From Blautia sp. An249 (GTDB lineage: Bacteria > Bacillota > Clostridia > Lachnospirales > Lachnospiraceae): 64,000 nt of DNA. The stretch covers positions 248,001 to 312,000 of the forward strand of contig NZ_NFJL01000001.1 of the NCBI RefSeq assembly GCF_002159835.1, written 5' to 3'. The notes under the pieces were generated by a model. That model searched no databases. It was not told where the DNA came from and was given only the letters and a program-made list of their open reading frames with translations. Positions 50,539 through 59,471 of the stretch are shown here, in pieces. Numbering within the stretch: position 1 is the first letter of the stretch; the number at the start of each line of letters is the position of its first letter. The position numbers were made by a program, and so were the translations under genes.

Positions 50539-51477
50539 ATGAAAGCAGAGCAGATTACCTGCTTATTTGCAAAGAATATACGAAGGTTGTTAGAAGAGAC
50601 ACCGATTGATTACGATAAACTCTATGAAATCCGGCTTCGGGTGGGAAGGCCCCTGTTTTTAATCAGCAGCAGGGGCGAATTTTTCCTGAAAAGAAGCGGG
50701 AACTTCAGCAGGGAACCGGGAGAGGATTATCTGGTGACCCAGGAAGATTTAAGGGAAACTCTGGAATATGTCAGCGGATATTCTCTGTATGCCTATGAGG
50801 AGGAGCTGCGCCAGGGATATTTGACCGTTCAGGGAGGCCACCGGGTGGGCGTCACCGGGAAAGTGGTGCTGGATGGCTATAAAATCAAGGGAATGAAAAA
50901 CATTTCCTGTATTAACCTGCGTCTTGCCCATCAGATACGTGGCTGCGCCAAGTCATTGATGCCCTATATTGAAACCAAGGATCAGATTTACCATACCCTG
51001 ATTATTTCTCCGCCGCGCTGTGGAAAGACAACCATGCTGCGGGATATTATCCGCCACATATCCAATGGATGGAACGGGGTTCCCGGAAGGAATGTGGGAG
51101 TGGTAGACGAACGTTCGGAGCTGGCAGGATGTTATGAGGGAATTCCCCAGAATGATCTGGGAATCCGTACGGATATACTGGACGGATGTCCCAAGGCAGA
51201 GGGAATGATGATGCTGATCCGTTCCATGTCGCCGGCTGTGATTGCGGTGGATGAACTGGGAAATTATGAGGACATTCATGCCATTGAGTCGGTGATACAC
51301 TGTGGCTGTAAACTGATTGCCACTGTTCACGGAGAATCTCTGGAGGAACTTAAGAGAAAGCCGCTGTTTGAAAAACTGTTACAGGACCAGGTCTTTGAGC
51401 GGTATATATTATTGGAGAGAAAGAACCGGGCAGGAGTGGTGAAAGCGGTTCTGGATCGGAATGGAGTCAGTTGTTAA
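50539..51477 (+). CDS. spoIIIAA: Stage III sporulation protein AA, secretion-type ATPase
   Basis: 312 residues, the usual SpoIIIAA size. GEYLTVQGGHRVGVTG-like region (RQGYLTVQGGHRVGVTGKVV), Walker A SPPRCGKTTMLRD, GVVDERSELAGCYEG, Walker B VIAVDELGNYED and KLIATVHGE. It powers the SpoIIIA-SpoIIQ channel that links mother cell and forespore during engulfment. It is first of eight genes in the canonical order. The stop overlaps the TTG start of spoIIIAB. Confidence 0.97.
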   Translation: MKAEQITCLFAKNIRRLLEETPIDYDKLYEIRLRVGRPLFLISSRGEFFLKRSGNFSREPGEDYLVTQEDLRETLEYVSGYSLYAYEEELRQGYLTVQGGHRVGVTGKVVLDGYKIKGMKNISCINLRLAHQIRGCAKSLMPYIETKDQIYHTLIISPPRCGKTTMLRDIIRHISNGWNGVPGRNVGVVDERSELAGCYEGIPQNDLGIRTDILDGCPKAEGMMMLIRSMSPAVIAVDELGNYEDIHAIESVIHCGCKLIATVHGESLEELKRKPLFEKLLQDQVFERYILLERKNRAGVVKAVLDRNGVSC

Positions 51478-51989
51478 AGGCAATCGGAATTTTTATTACC
51501 ATCACAGCAGGAGCAGGCATTGGGTTCGTCTGTTCCCTGGATTTAACCAGGCGGGCGGAGGGACTGAAACAGCTTTTGCGTCTGGGCACAATTTTAAAAG
51601 GAGAAATTGAATACAGGCACGCAACCCTGCCGGAGGCTATGGCACAGGCGGCGGCCAAGTTAAAGGATCCCTATAAAAGATTTGCCGAGGACATTTCCGG
51701 GGAGATGAAAGAATATCCGGGGATTTTACTGACGGAAATCTTTGAGAAGAGTATGAAAAAGCACCTGGAACAAAGCCGCCTTGACAAAGAGGACAGGCAG
51801 AATCTGTGTGAACTGGGAGGCCGGCTGGGGTATCTGGATCGGCAGATGCAGATTCAGAATCTGGAATGGTTCTGCCGGGAAACCCAGCAGGAATTAAGAG
51901 ATCTGCAGGCGGCTATGCCTGCCAGGAAAAAAGTGTATCAGAGCCTTGGGATTATGGGCGGGCTGTTCCTGGCAGTCCTGATTCTTTAA
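51471..51989 (+). CDS. spoIIIAB: Stage III sporulation protein AB
   Basis: 172 residues from a TTG start at 51471 that overlaps the spoIIIAA stop; GGAATGGAG lies upstream and no closer ATG exists. Membrane helices at both ends, with a helical domain between (RRAEGLKQLLRLGTILKGEI, then EYRHATLPEAMAQ). SpoIIIAB resembles GspF-type secretion components and is thought to sit with the SpoIIIAA ATPase in the membrane. Position and size match the family. Confidence 0.93.
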   Translation: MLKAIGIFITITAGAGIGFVCSLDLTRRAEGLKQLLRLGTILKGEIEYRHATLPEAMAQAAAKLKDPYKRFAEDISGEMKEYPGILLTEIFEKSMKKHLEQSRLDKEDRQNLCELGGRLGYLDRQMQIQNLEWFCRETQQELRDLQAAMPARKKVYQSLGIMGGLFLAVLIL

Positions 51990-52015
51990 GGAAATCGCAG
52001 AGGGGAGGGACGCCT

Positions 52016-52210
52016 GTGGAGGTAAATCTGATTTTTAAAATTGCGGCTGTGGGGATTCTCGTATCCGTTCTTACCCAGGTGCTTAAGCACAGTGGGAGAG
52101 AAGAACAGGCGTTTCTGGCCAGTCTGGCAGGACTTCTGGTGGTGCTTTTTTGGATTCTGCCATACATTTATGATCTTTTTCAGGAAATACAGCAGTTATT
52201 TTTAATCTGA
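52016..52210 (+). CDS. spoIIIAC: Stage III sporulation protein AC
   Basis: 64 residues from a GTG at 52016, chosen for the AGGGGAGGG just upstream; a longer in-frame reading overlaps spoIIIAB and is not needed. Two membrane helices (NLIFKIAAVGILVSVLTQVL and FLASLAGLLVVLFWILPYIY) make up almost the whole protein, as in all SpoIIIAC. It is a small membrane component of the feeding-tube channel. Confidence 0.93.
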   Translation: MEVNLIFKIAAVGILVSVLTQVLKHSGREEQAFLASLAGLLVVLFWILPYIYDLFQEIQQLFLI

Positions 52211-52225
52211 AAAGGGGGCAAAGAA

Positions 52226-52612
52226 GTGGACATCATACGCGTATCGATTCTGGGAATTGCCGGCGTTTTTCTGGGATTTCTGTTAAAAGGGACGAAACCG
52301 GAGTATGCCTATTTACTTACCTTTGGCACAGGGATCTGCATCCTGGTGGCAGGAGTGGGAAAGCTGGAGTATTTGTTTGCATCCATTGAGAAACTTCGTT
52401 CCTATATTCCGGTGGAAAGCGTCTATCTGGTGTCTCTGCTGAAAATGATAGGTATTACCTATATCGGTCAGTTTTCCGCAGGAATCTGTAAGGACGCAGG
52501 ATATTCGGCCATTGCAGGGCAGATCGAACTGTTTTCCAAACTGGCGATTATGGCAGTGAGTATGCCCGTTCTTTTAGCTCTTTTAGAAACGATTCAGGAG
52601 TTTTTATCATGA
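52226..52612 (+). CDS. spoIIIAD: Stage III sporulation protein AD
   Basis: 128 residues from the GTG at 52226 behind AAGGGGGCAAAG. Three or four membrane helices, with the SpoIIIAD-typical ending GYSAIAGQIELFSKLAIMA then SMPVLLALLETI. It is homologous to SpoIIIAC in its helical pair and is part of the same membrane complex. It overlaps spoIIIAE by 4 bp. Confidence 0.94.
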   Translation: MDIIRVSILGIAGVFLGFLLKGTKPEYAYLLTFGTGICILVAGVGKLEYLFASIEKLRSYIPVESVYLVSLLKMIGITYIGQFSAGICKDAGYSAIAGQIELFSKLAIMAVSMPVLLALLETIQEFLS

Positions 52613-53793
52613 AGGCCCCCAAGGGGAAAGCACGAAGGCGAAAAGCAGTGATGTTTCTGCTTTTAGGCTTTCTTTTTTTATTTGGAAAAACGGTATCGGT
52701 TTTTGGAGCAGGGGAAAATCCGGCACAGGAGACAGATACGAAAGAGGAACTGCTGGAGGATACGGATTTGCAGGAGGTACAGAAACTGGTGGATCAGATG
52801 CTGGAAGGAAACCGCTTTGATCTGGAAGAAACCATAAGAGGCTTTATGACAGGAGAGGTGCCTTTTACCAAAGAGGCGGCAGGACAGATGCTGCAGCAGA
52901 TCCTCTTTTCCCAGTGGGATGAGGAAAAAGGGATTTTTCTTCAGATTCTGCTTCTGGTGCTGGCGGCCTCTCTTCTGGGAAATTTATCCAGAGCTTTTGA
53001 AGGCGGGCAGATTGGAGAGATTGCATTTTATATTCTGTATCTGCTTTTGTTTGTGTTTTTAGTGGAATCCTTCTCTTCTTTAAGCCTGCATCTGGAAAAC
53101 CGCCTGCTGATGATACAGACTTTTATGCAGGCTCTGGCTCCGGCATACTTTATTGCGGTGACGGCGGCTTCCGGGGTTTCCACGGCCGTAGTCTTTTACC
53201 AGATGGCCCTGTTTCTCATCTGGCTGATTCAGTGGGCGCTGGTAAACCTTCTCCTTCCTACCGCCAATTTGTATGTGCTCTTAAAGCTGGTCAACTACCT
53301 GTCCAAAGAAGAAATGCTCTCCAAGCTGGCAGAACTTTTAAAAACTTTTATCAGCTGGGGAATCAGGACGATGCTGGGCATTGTAATCGGGATGCAGGTG
53401 ATTCAGGGGATGGTGACGCCGATTATGGACTCTTTAAAGCGCAGCGCTCTGGGGAAGACGGCCGGCGCCATACCGGGAGTGGGAAATGCCATTAATGCAG
53501 TAACCGAGATTGTACTTACCAGCGCTGTACTGGTGAGAAACTGTATGGGAGTAACGTTTTTGGTTGTTCTGATTCTGTGGGGGATTACGCCGATCATCCG
53601 TTATGGAATTACCTCCCTTTTGTACCGGCTGCTGGCTGCCTTAGTACAGCCTGTTTCGGATTCCAGAATTGTAGGCTGTCTGACTACCATGGGAGAAGGG
53701 TGTTCCATCCTGCTGCAGATTTTATTTACGGCTCAGGTAATGTGTATGCTGACCATTGCCATTTTGACAGTCAGTTTTGGGGGAGGGACATGA
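52609..53793 (+). CDS. spoIIIAE: Stage III sporulation protein AE
   Basis: 394 residues, normal for SpoIIIAE. A signal-like N-terminal helix and a short exported segment are followed by about eight membrane helices. Conserved stretches include YFIAVTAASGVSTAVVFYQM and ALGKTAGAIPGVGNAINAVT. It is the largest membrane subunit of the SpoIIIA complex. It overlaps both neighbours by ATGA. Confidence 0.95.
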   Translation: MKAPKGKARRRKAVMFLLLGFLFLFGKTVSVFGAGENPAQETDTKEELLEDTDLQEVQKLVDQMLEGNRFDLEETIRGFMTGEVPFTKEAAGQMLQQILFSQWDEEKGIFLQILLLVLAASLLGNLSRAFEGGQIGEIAFYILYLLLFVFLVESFSSLSLHLENRLLMIQTFMQALAPAYFIAVTAASGVSTAVVFYQMALFLIWLIQWALVNLLLPTANLYVLLKLVNYLSKEEMLSKLAELLKTFISWGIRTMLGIVIGMQVIQGMVTPIMDSLKRSALGKTAGAIPGVGNAINAVTEIVLTSAVLVRNCMGVTFLVVLILWGITPIIRYGITSLLYRLLAALVQPVSDSRIVGCLTTMGEGCSILLQILFTAQVMCMLTIAILTVSFGGGT

Positions 53794-54365
53794 AAGAGAG
53801 TATATATAGCTGGATGAAAAATCTGGCCGTTTTTTATATCTTTCTGACAGCCGTGATGAACTTTATCCCGGAGAAAAAATATGAGAAGTATTTCCGGCAT
53901 TTCATGGGACTGCTGTTGATCCTGCTGATTTTGTCCCCTGTTTTTGAACTCTTTCAGATGAGGGACGTTATGGATCAGAATTTCTGGAACAGCTACCGAA
54001 AGGAGGAGATGGAAGGGCTTCGCAGACAGGGAGAGGAAATTCAGGAAAACTATCTGAAAGAAAAGTATGAAGAAGAGCTGGAAAAAACCATTCAGAACCG
54101 GTTGGAAAGTATGGGGAAACCACCGGAAGAACTTCAGATAAAACTGGCCCGGGGTCAGGAGATTGTGGTGGAGCAGGCGGTAATTCTCTATGAAAACCGA
54201 TTAGAGGAGAAGGAAAAAGAGGAGATTACACATGTGCTTAAAGAAGACTATGGAATCGAAGAAGCTAAAATTCAACTGGAATATCGGGAAGATAACCAAA
54301 CAGCAGTGGATTCTTCTTCTTTTAGTGGGATTGATTCTGGCTACCATCGCACTTCCCGTGACTGA
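53790..54365 (+). CDS. spoIIIAF: Stage III sporulation protein AF
   Basis: 191 residues from the ATG at 53790, which overlaps the spoIIIAE stop; GGGAGGG lies upstream. Two N-terminal membrane helices (LAVFYIFLTAVMNFIP and FMGLLLILLILSPVFELF) precede a soluble, Glu/Lys-rich domain that should adopt the ring-building fold shared with SpoIIIAG/AH. The last 45 residues overlap the start of spoIIIAG in another frame for 134 bp. The final Ser/Asp/Gly-rich residues look non-conserved and may be accidental coding. Confidence 0.88.
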   Translation: MKESIYSWMKNLAVFYIFLTAVMNFIPEKKYEKYFRHFMGLLLILLILSPVFELFQMRDVMDQNFWNSYRKEEMEGLRRQGEEIQENYLKEKYEEELEKTIQNRLESMGKPPEELQIKLARGQEIVVEQAVILYENRLEEKEKEEITHVLKEDYGIEEAKIQLEYREDNQTAVDSSSFSGIDSGYHRTSRD

Positions 54366-54687
54366 CAGCAGGAAAGAAGAACAAACCTCAGGAAGCCTTT
54401 TTGGAAACGGGCAGGAAGAAGAACAGACGCAGAAGGAGAGGCTTCAGTCCCAGCTGGAAGATATTTTGTCCCAGGTAGAGGGAGTGGGGCAGGCAAAAGT
54501 ACTTCTGACCTTTGAAGAGGAGGATTCCTCCGCCTTTTATACCAGGGAGGATGCACCGAAGGTGGCAGGGGTATTAATTGTCGCCCAGGGGGCGTCAGAT
54601 TCCACGGTAGAGAGGAAGATTCAGCAGGCAGTAATGGCATTATTTCAGATCGAAGCCCATAAGATTAAAGTAATGAAAATGAAATGA
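54232..54687 (+). CDS. spoIIIAG: Stage III sporulation protein AG
   Basis: 151 residues from the ATG at 54232 (GAGGAG 8 nt upstream); another ATG at 54250 lacks a good ribosome site. One membrane helix (QQWILLLLVGLILATIALPV, about 24-43), then a ring-building-motif domain: LEDILSQVEGVGQAKVLLTF and VAGVLIVAQGASDS. SpoIIIAG forms the large ring in the intermembrane space. It overlaps spoIIIAF by 134 bp. The length is somewhat short because the linker after the helix is reduced. Confidence 0.9.
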   Translation: MCLKKTMESKKLKFNWNIGKITKQQWILLLLVGLILATIALPVTDSRKEEQTSGSLFGNGQEEEQTQKERLQSQLEDILSQVEGVGQAKVLLTFEEEDSSAFYTREDAPKVAGVLIVAQGASDSTVERKIQQAVMALFQIEAHKIKVMKMK

Positions 54688-54698
54688 GGAGTGTGCAA

Positions 54699-55463
54699 GT
54701 GAAAAAGATTATGAAGAAAAATCAGGTGATAATCACGGCGCTGGCAATCCTGATTGCAGTGGCCGGGTATCTGAACTTTACCGATGTATCTCTGGGAGGA
54801 GACGAAAAAGAGGCAAGTACGGATTCCAGCACGATCTTAGAAGAGGTGGATTCCGAATATGACATTACAGACGAGACTGCTTCCGTAGATGAGGATCTGA
54901 CAGAGACCGGATCGGAAGAAATCGCCGGTCCTGATGAGGAAACGGGCACGCCCGGAGAAGCGGTGCTGACCAATTCTTCCAGCTTTGCAGCGCAGGCCAA
55001 GATCAGCAGGGAACAGGTCCGCTCCCAGAACAAGGCGGATTTGGAAGACTTAATTAATAATGAAGCGATTTCTGAAGAACAGAAACAGGAAGCTGTTAAT
55101 ACCATGGTGGCAATGACTGATATGACAGAGAAGGAAGCGGCGGCAGAACTGTTACTGGAGGCCAAAGGTTTTGAAGACGTGGTGGTAAATCTGACAGGAG
55201 AAACGGCAGACGTGGTGGTTCCTGACGCCTATCTGGGAGATGAACAGAGGGCGCAGATTGAAGATATTGTGAAACGGAAAACGGGAATCGCAGCCTCCAG
55301 TATTGTGATTACCCCATTAAGTGAAAGCGCTGCAGAATCGGATGTGGATCTGAACGCTGAGGCAGAAGTCTCCGGGGAAGAGGGAGAAACCAAAGAAGAT
55401 TCTGCCGGGGATACGGAAAGTGAAGAAAACACTCAGGAAACCGATACTTATGTGACAGAATGA
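54699..55463 (+). CDS. spoIIIAH: Stage III sporulation protein AH
   Basis: 254 residues from the GTG at 54699, with GAGGAG 7 nt upstream. One membrane helix (VIITALAILIAVAGYLNFT), an acidic Asp/Glu/Ser/Thr linker (about 35-95), then the conserved domain with INNEAISEEQKQEAVNTMVA and KGFEDVVVNLTGETADVVV. It interacts with SpoIIQ from the forespore. A second acidic tail (last 40 residues) extends past the domain and looks lineage-specific. It is the last gene of the operon. Confidence 0.95.
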   Translation: MKKIMKKNQVIITALAILIAVAGYLNFTDVSLGGDEKEASTDSSTILEEVDSEYDITDETASVDEDLTETGSEEIAGPDEETGTPGEAVLTNSSSFAAQAKISREQVRSQNKADLEDLINNEAISEEQKQEAVNTMVAMTDMTEKEAAAELLLEAKGFEDVVVNLTGETADVVVPDAYLGDEQRAQIEDIVKRKTGIAASSIVITPLSESAAESDVDLNAEAEVSGEEGETKEDSAGDTESEENTQETDTYVTE

Positions 55464-55475
55464 AAGGGAAATCCC

Positions 55476-55505
55476 TTGACACAACCGGCTTATCTATACT
55501 AGAAT
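55476..55505 (+). promoter_or_regulatory. Probable sigma-A promoter for prfC
   Basis: -35 TTGACA (55476-55481), 18 bp, -10 TAGAAT (55500-55505). A better-looking TATACT at 55495 would leave only a 13-bp spacer. Confidence 0.55.
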
Positions 55506-55546
55506 AGAAAACGTTGCAAAGAATCATGAATTTTAGGAGGCAAATC

Positions 55547-57136
55547 GTGTCAAAGTATACGAAAGAAATAGAAAAAAGAAGAACTTTTGCGATTATCTCT
55601 CATCCCGATGCGGGAAAGACAACATTGACAGAGAAGTTTCTTCTTTATGGGGGAGCTATTAATCTGGCCGGTTCAGTAAAAGGAAAGGCCACTTCCCGTC
55701 ATGCGGTATCCGACTGGATGGAGATTGAAAAGGAGAGAGGAATTTCTGTTACTTCTTCGGTTCTTCAGTTCCACTATGACGGTTACTGTATTAACATACT
55801 GGATACTCCGGGACATCAGGACTTCTCGGAGGACACATACAGGACTTTAATGGCGGCAGATTCTGCGGTCATGGTCATTGACGGATCCAAGGGAGTAGAG
55901 GCGCAGACCAGAAAACTTTTTAAAGTTTGTGTGATGCGCCATATTCCCATATTCACATTTATTAATAAGATGGATCGGGATGCCAACGATACCTTCGATC
56001 TGCTGGACGAAATCGAGAAAGAACTGGGTATCGCCACCTGTCCGGTGAACTGGCCCATTGGTTCCGGAAAGAATTTTAAAGGGGTTTACGACAGAAATAC
56101 TCAGAAAGTACTTGTCTTTCACGATACCCAAAAAGGAACAAAAGAAGGGATTGAAGAAGAATTTTCCATTACGGATCCCAGGCTGGAGGAAGTGATTACC
56201 CAGGAGCAGAAGGAACAGCTTTTAGAAGAGATTGAGCTTCTGGACGGAGCCAGCGCAGAATTTGATCAGGAGCAGGTAAGCAGAGGAGAGCTTTCTCCGG
56301 TGTTTTTTGGATCTGCCCTTACGAATTTCGGAGTGGAGACGTTTTTAAAACATTTTCTGAAGATGACAACCTCTCCTTTATCCAGAATGTCTGACAGCGG
56401 AGAAATTGATCCCATGAGCGATGATTTTTCTGCCTTTGTCTTTAAAATCCAGGCAAATATGAATAAGGCCCACCGGGACCGGATTGCATTTATGAGAATC
56501 TGTTCCGGAAGATTTGATGCATCCCAGGAAGTTTATCATGTGCAGGGAAAGAAGAAACTGCGTCTGCTGCAGCCTCAGCAGATGATGGCCGAGTCCCGCC
56601 ATGTGGTAGACGAAGCCTATGCAGGAGACATTATCGGCGTATTTGATCCGGGTATTTTTTCCATCGGAGATACGGTCTGCAAGCCGGGAAATTCTTATGC
56701 CTATGAGGGAATTCCCACCTTTGCTCCGGAGCATTTCGCCCGTGTCCGCCAGGTGGATACCATGAAAAGAAAGCAGTTCGTAAAAGGAATTAACCAGATT
56801 GCCCAGGAGGGCGCCATCCAGATCTTTCAGGAGTTCCAGACAGGAATGGAAGAAATTATTGTGGGAGTGGTAGGCGTTCTGCAGTTTGACGTTTTAAAAT
56901 ACCGGCTGGAAAATGAGTATAATGTGGATATAATTTTAGAAAATCTTCCTTATGAACATATACGGTGGATTGCCAATAAAGAAGAGGTGGATGTAAGTAA
57001 GCTGTCGGGCACATCTGATATGAAAAAGGTAACTGATCTGAAAGGAAATCCGCTGCTTCTGTTTGTAAATCCCTGGAGCGTGGGCATGACAGAAGATAGA
57101 AATCCGGGGCTTATCTTATCCGAATTCAGCAAATAA
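55547..57136 (+). CDS. prfC: Peptide chain release factor 3
   Basis: 529 residues from the GTG at 55547, behind AGGAGG; the upstream in-frame TTG is ruled out by that site, and the resulting length is exactly that of typical RF3. GTPase motifs: IISHPDAGKTTLTEK (G1), ISVTSSVLQF (G2), DTPGHQDFSED (G3) and FINKMDRD (G4). It recycles RF1/RF2 from the ribosome after termination. It has its own promoter and is separate from the spoIIIA operon. Confidence 0.96.
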   Translation: MSKYTKEIEKRRTFAIISHPDAGKTTLTEKFLLYGGAINLAGSVKGKATSRHAVSDWMEIEKERGISVTSSVLQFHYDGYCINILDTPGHQDFSEDTYRTLMAADSAVMVIDGSKGVEAQTRKLFKVCVMRHIPIFTFINKMDRDANDTFDLLDEIEKELGIATCPVNWPIGSGKNFKGVYDRNTQKVLVFHDTQKGTKEGIEEEFSITDPRLEEVITQEQKEQLLEEIELLDGASAEFDQEQVSRGELSPVFFGSALTNFGVETFLKHFLKMTTSPLSRMSDSGEIDPMSDDFSAFVFKIQANMNKAHRDRIAFMRICSGRFDASQEVYHVQGKKKLRLLQPQQMMAESRHVVDEAYAGDIIGVFDPGIFSIGDTVCKPGNSYAYEGIPTFAPEHFARVRQVDTMKRKQFVKGINQIAQEGAIQIFQEFQTGMEEIIVGVVGVLQFDVLKYRLENEYNVDIILENLPYEHIRWIANKEEVDVSKLSGTSDMKKVTDLKGNPLLLFVNPWSVGMTEDRNPGLILSEFSK

Positions 57137-57162
57137 CCCTTTTATTTTGAAGAAGAGTTTGC

Positions 57163-57168
57163 TATAAT
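57163..57168 (+). promoter_or_regulatory. Extended -10 promoter of the asp23-nusB-xse operon
   Basis: TTTGCTATAAT: TG at -15/-14 and TATAAT, 40 bp before the asp23 start. The -35 (TTTATT at about 57141) is weak. The same TTTGCTATAAT occurs before the Hsp70-like gene at 2133-2143. Confidence 0.6.
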
Positions 57169-57208
57169 AATCCATATGATAGGAAAAAAGCCTCAGGAGG
57201 TTTTTAAG

Positions 57209-57595
57209 ATGGCAGAAAAAAGAAATACCTATAAGATACAGGAATTAAGCGGCATCGGAGAAGTTCAGATTGCCGACGAAGTTGTAGCGATTATTGCCGG
57301 TCTTGCTGCTACTGAAGTAGAAGGCGTAGCTTCCATGGCTGGAAATATTACCAATGAGCTGGTAAGTAAACTGGGAATGAAAAACTTATCCAAAGGGGTA
57401 AAGGTCACGATTCTGGAAAGTGTGGTTACCGTGGATTTATCTCTGAATATCGAATATGGAAAGAACATTCTGGAAACCAGCAAGAAAGTACAGGAACGGG
57501 TAAAGGCATCCATTGAGAACATGACCGGACTGGAAGTTGCGGATGTGAATATCCGAATTGCAAGTGTAGATATGGAGAAAGAAAAAGGAAAGTAA
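57209..57595 (+). CDS. Asp23/Gls24-family (DUF322) envelope stress protein
   Basis: 128 residues from the ATG at 57209 behind CAGGAGG; an earlier in-frame ATG at 57176 has no ribosome site. The Asp23 fold is visible as VAIIAGLAATEVEGVASMAG and VDLSLNIEYGKNILETSKKV, then VKASIENMTGLEVADVNIRI. Members gather at the membrane in Gram-positive bacteria and affect envelope stress. Its place just upstream of nusB is conserved across Clostridia. Confidence 0.93.
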   Translation: MAEKRNTYKIQELSGIGEVQIADEVVAIIAGLAATEVEGVASMAGNITNELVSKLGMKNLSKGVKVTILESVVTVDLSLNIEYGKNILETSKKVQERVKASIENMTGLEVADVNIRIASVDMEKEKGK

Positions 57596-57644
57596 CCCTT
57601 TCCTTTTTTCTATATCAGAGGAAATCAGATACAGGAGGAACCCC

Positions 57645-58052
57645 ATGGGGAGAAGAGAATTAAGAGAGCATATATTTAAGCTTCTTTTTATGAGTCAGTT
57701 TAATTCTACGGAAGAAATGGAAGGGCAGACAGGGCTCTATCTGGAGAATCTTCAGCCGTTGGATGAGCAGGATCAGACTTATATACAGGAAAAATATCAG
57801 AAGATTACAGAGAAACTGCCGGAGATTGACGAATTAATCAACAGTGTTTCCAAAGGATGGAAGACCAGGCGTATGAGCCGGGTGGATCTGACTATTTTAA
57901 GACTGGCTGTCTATGAACTGCGCCAGGAAGAATCCATCCCCGTAAGCGTGTCAATAAATGAGGCAGTGGAGCTGGGAAAACGTTTCGGAGGGGAGACATC
58001 CTCCTCCTTTATTAACGGAATCCTGGGCCAGATAGCAAAGATGGAAAGATAA
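57645..58052 (+). CDS. nusB: Transcription antitermination factor NusB
   Basis: 135 residues, all-helical NusB fold: REHIFKLLFMSQFN at the start, VDLTILRLAVYELRQEESIP and SVSINEAVELGKRFGGETSSSFINGILG at the end. With NusE it binds boxA RNA during rRNA transcription. It lies between asp23 and xseA, the usual clostridial order. Confidence 0.96.
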   Translation: MGRRELREHIFKLLFMSQFNSTEEMEGQTGLYLENLQPLDEQDQTYIQEKYQKITEKLPEIDELINSVSKGWKTRRMSRVDLTILRLAVYELRQEESIPVSVSINEAVELGKRFGGETSSSFINGILGQIAKMER

Positions 58053-58056
58053 ACTT

Positions 58057-59286
58057 ATGAATATTTATTCTGTAGAACAGGTAAATACGTATATTAAGAA
58101 TATGTTTACCCAGGATTTTCTCCTTCGCAGAATCTATGTGAAAGGGGAAGTATCCAACTGTAAATATCATACGTCGGGACATATTTATTTTTCCCTGAAG
58201 GATAAGTCAGGAGTAATGGCCTGCGTCATGTTTGCCAAAAGCCGGAGAGGACTGGCGTTTCCCATGAAAGACGGGGATCAGGTGGTAGTAGAAGGAAACA
58301 TCAGCGTCTATGAGAGAGACGGACGTTATCAGCTCTATGCAAAGAATATTACGCTGGAAGGCTTCGGGATTCTATATGAAAGATTCCAGGCTTTAAAACA
58401 GGAACTGGAAGAGATGGGAATGTTCGCTCAGGAGTACAAACAGCCCATTCCCCATTATATTAAAAAACTGGGGGTAGTTACAGCGCCCACAGGGGCGGCA
58501 ATCCAGGACATCCGGAATATTTCTCTCAGGAGAAATCCCTATCTCCAGATCATTCTTTATCCTGCCCTGGTGCAGGGAGAAGGGGCGAAGGAAAGTATTG
58601 TAAAAGGGATTCAGATGCTGGATTCCTTTGGCGTAGATACGATTATTATAGGAAGAGGCGGCGGATCCATTGAAGATCTGTGGGCTTTTAATGAGGAAGA
58701 AGTAGCACGGGCGATTTTTAACTGTGAAACGCCCATTATCTCTGCGGTAGGTCATGAGACGGACTTTACCATTGCGGACTTTGCAGCGGATATGCGGGCG
58801 CCTACTCCTTCTGCAGCCGCAGAGCTGGCCGTGGATGATTACCGCGGTCTCATGCAGCAGATGGGAAATTATCAGAAAAAGTTAGATCAGGCTATGGAAA
58901 ACAGAATTCTGCTTCTTCGCAGCCGTCTGGTGCAGTATCAGACCCGGTTTAATTATTTAAGTCCTCAGAACCAGATACAGGAACAGAGACAGCGGCTGAT
59001 GGATCTGGAAGAAAAACTGGAACAGCGGATGAAGGGAGTTCTGGAAAAATACCGGCACCGTCTGGAGATCTATGCCGGGAGAATGGACGGCGTATCTCCT
59101 CTGAAAAAACTGAACCAGGGCTTTTCTTATGTTTCCGATGAGAAAGGACATACCGTCAGTACAATTACGCAGGTTCAGAGAGGAGATTCCCTTCGGATAC
59201 AGGTTACCGACGGAAGCATCCGGGCACGGGTGGAAGATATAACTTTGGAGGAGAGAAAGGAGCATCAGATATGGCCAGAAAAATAG
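58057..59286 (+). CDS. xseA: Exodeoxyribonuclease VII large subunit
   Basis: 409 residues. The N-terminal OB fold includes VKGEVSNCKYHTSGHIYFSL. The catalytic core includes GVVTAPTGAAIQDI, IIIGRGGGSIEDLWAFNEE and ISAVGHETDFTIADFAADMRAPTPSAAAEL. A long coiled coil and a C-terminal segment follow. It degrades single-stranded DNA together with the small subunit, whose gene overlaps its end by 16 bp. Confidence 0.97.
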   Translation: MNIYSVEQVNTYIKNMFTQDFLLRRIYVKGEVSNCKYHTSGHIYFSLKDKSGVMACVMFAKSRRGLAFPMKDGDQVVVEGNISVYERDGRYQLYAKNITLEGFGILYERFQALKQELEEMGMFAQEYKQPIPHYIKKLGVVTAPTGAAIQDIRNISLRRNPYLQIILYPALVQGEGAKESIVKGIQMLDSFGVDTIIIGRGGGSIEDLWAFNEEEVARAIFNCETPIISAVGHETDFTIADFAADMRAPTPSAAAELAVDDYRGLMQQMGNYQKKLDQAMENRILLLRSRLVQYQTRFNYLSPQNQIQEQRQRLMDLEEKLEQRMKGVLEKYRHRLEIYAGRMDGVSPLKKLNQGFSYVSDEKGHTVSTITQVQRGDSLRIQVTDGSIRARVEDITLEERKEHQIWPEK

Positions 59287-59471
59287 AAGATGCATTTGAA
59301 GAGCTGGATCAGATGATCGAGAAACTGGAAGACAGGGAAACTTCCCTGGAAGACTCCTTTCAGATTTATCAGGAAGGAATCCGGCTTTTAAAGTTCTGTA
59401 ACGAGAAAATAGATACGGTAGAAAAGAAAATGATGCAAATGAACGAGGATGGTACACTTCATGAATTTTAA
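59271..59471 (+). CDS. xseB: Exodeoxyribonuclease VII small subunit
   Basis: 66 residues with the XseB pattern FEELDQMIEKLEDRETSLED, then SFQIYQEGIRLLKFCNEKID. It is a small helical hairpin that binds the coiled coil of XseA. It overlaps xseA by 16 bp and ispA by 11 bp. Confidence 0.95.
   Translation: MARKIEDAFEELDQMIEKLEDRETSLEDSFQIYQEGIRLLKFCNEKIDTVEKKMMQMNEDGTLHEF

Noticed and set aside
53577..54365. spoIIIAF starting at 53577
   Set aside because: That frame would overlap spoIIIAE by over 200 bp; the ATG at 53790 has GGGAGGG and the usual ATGA overlap.
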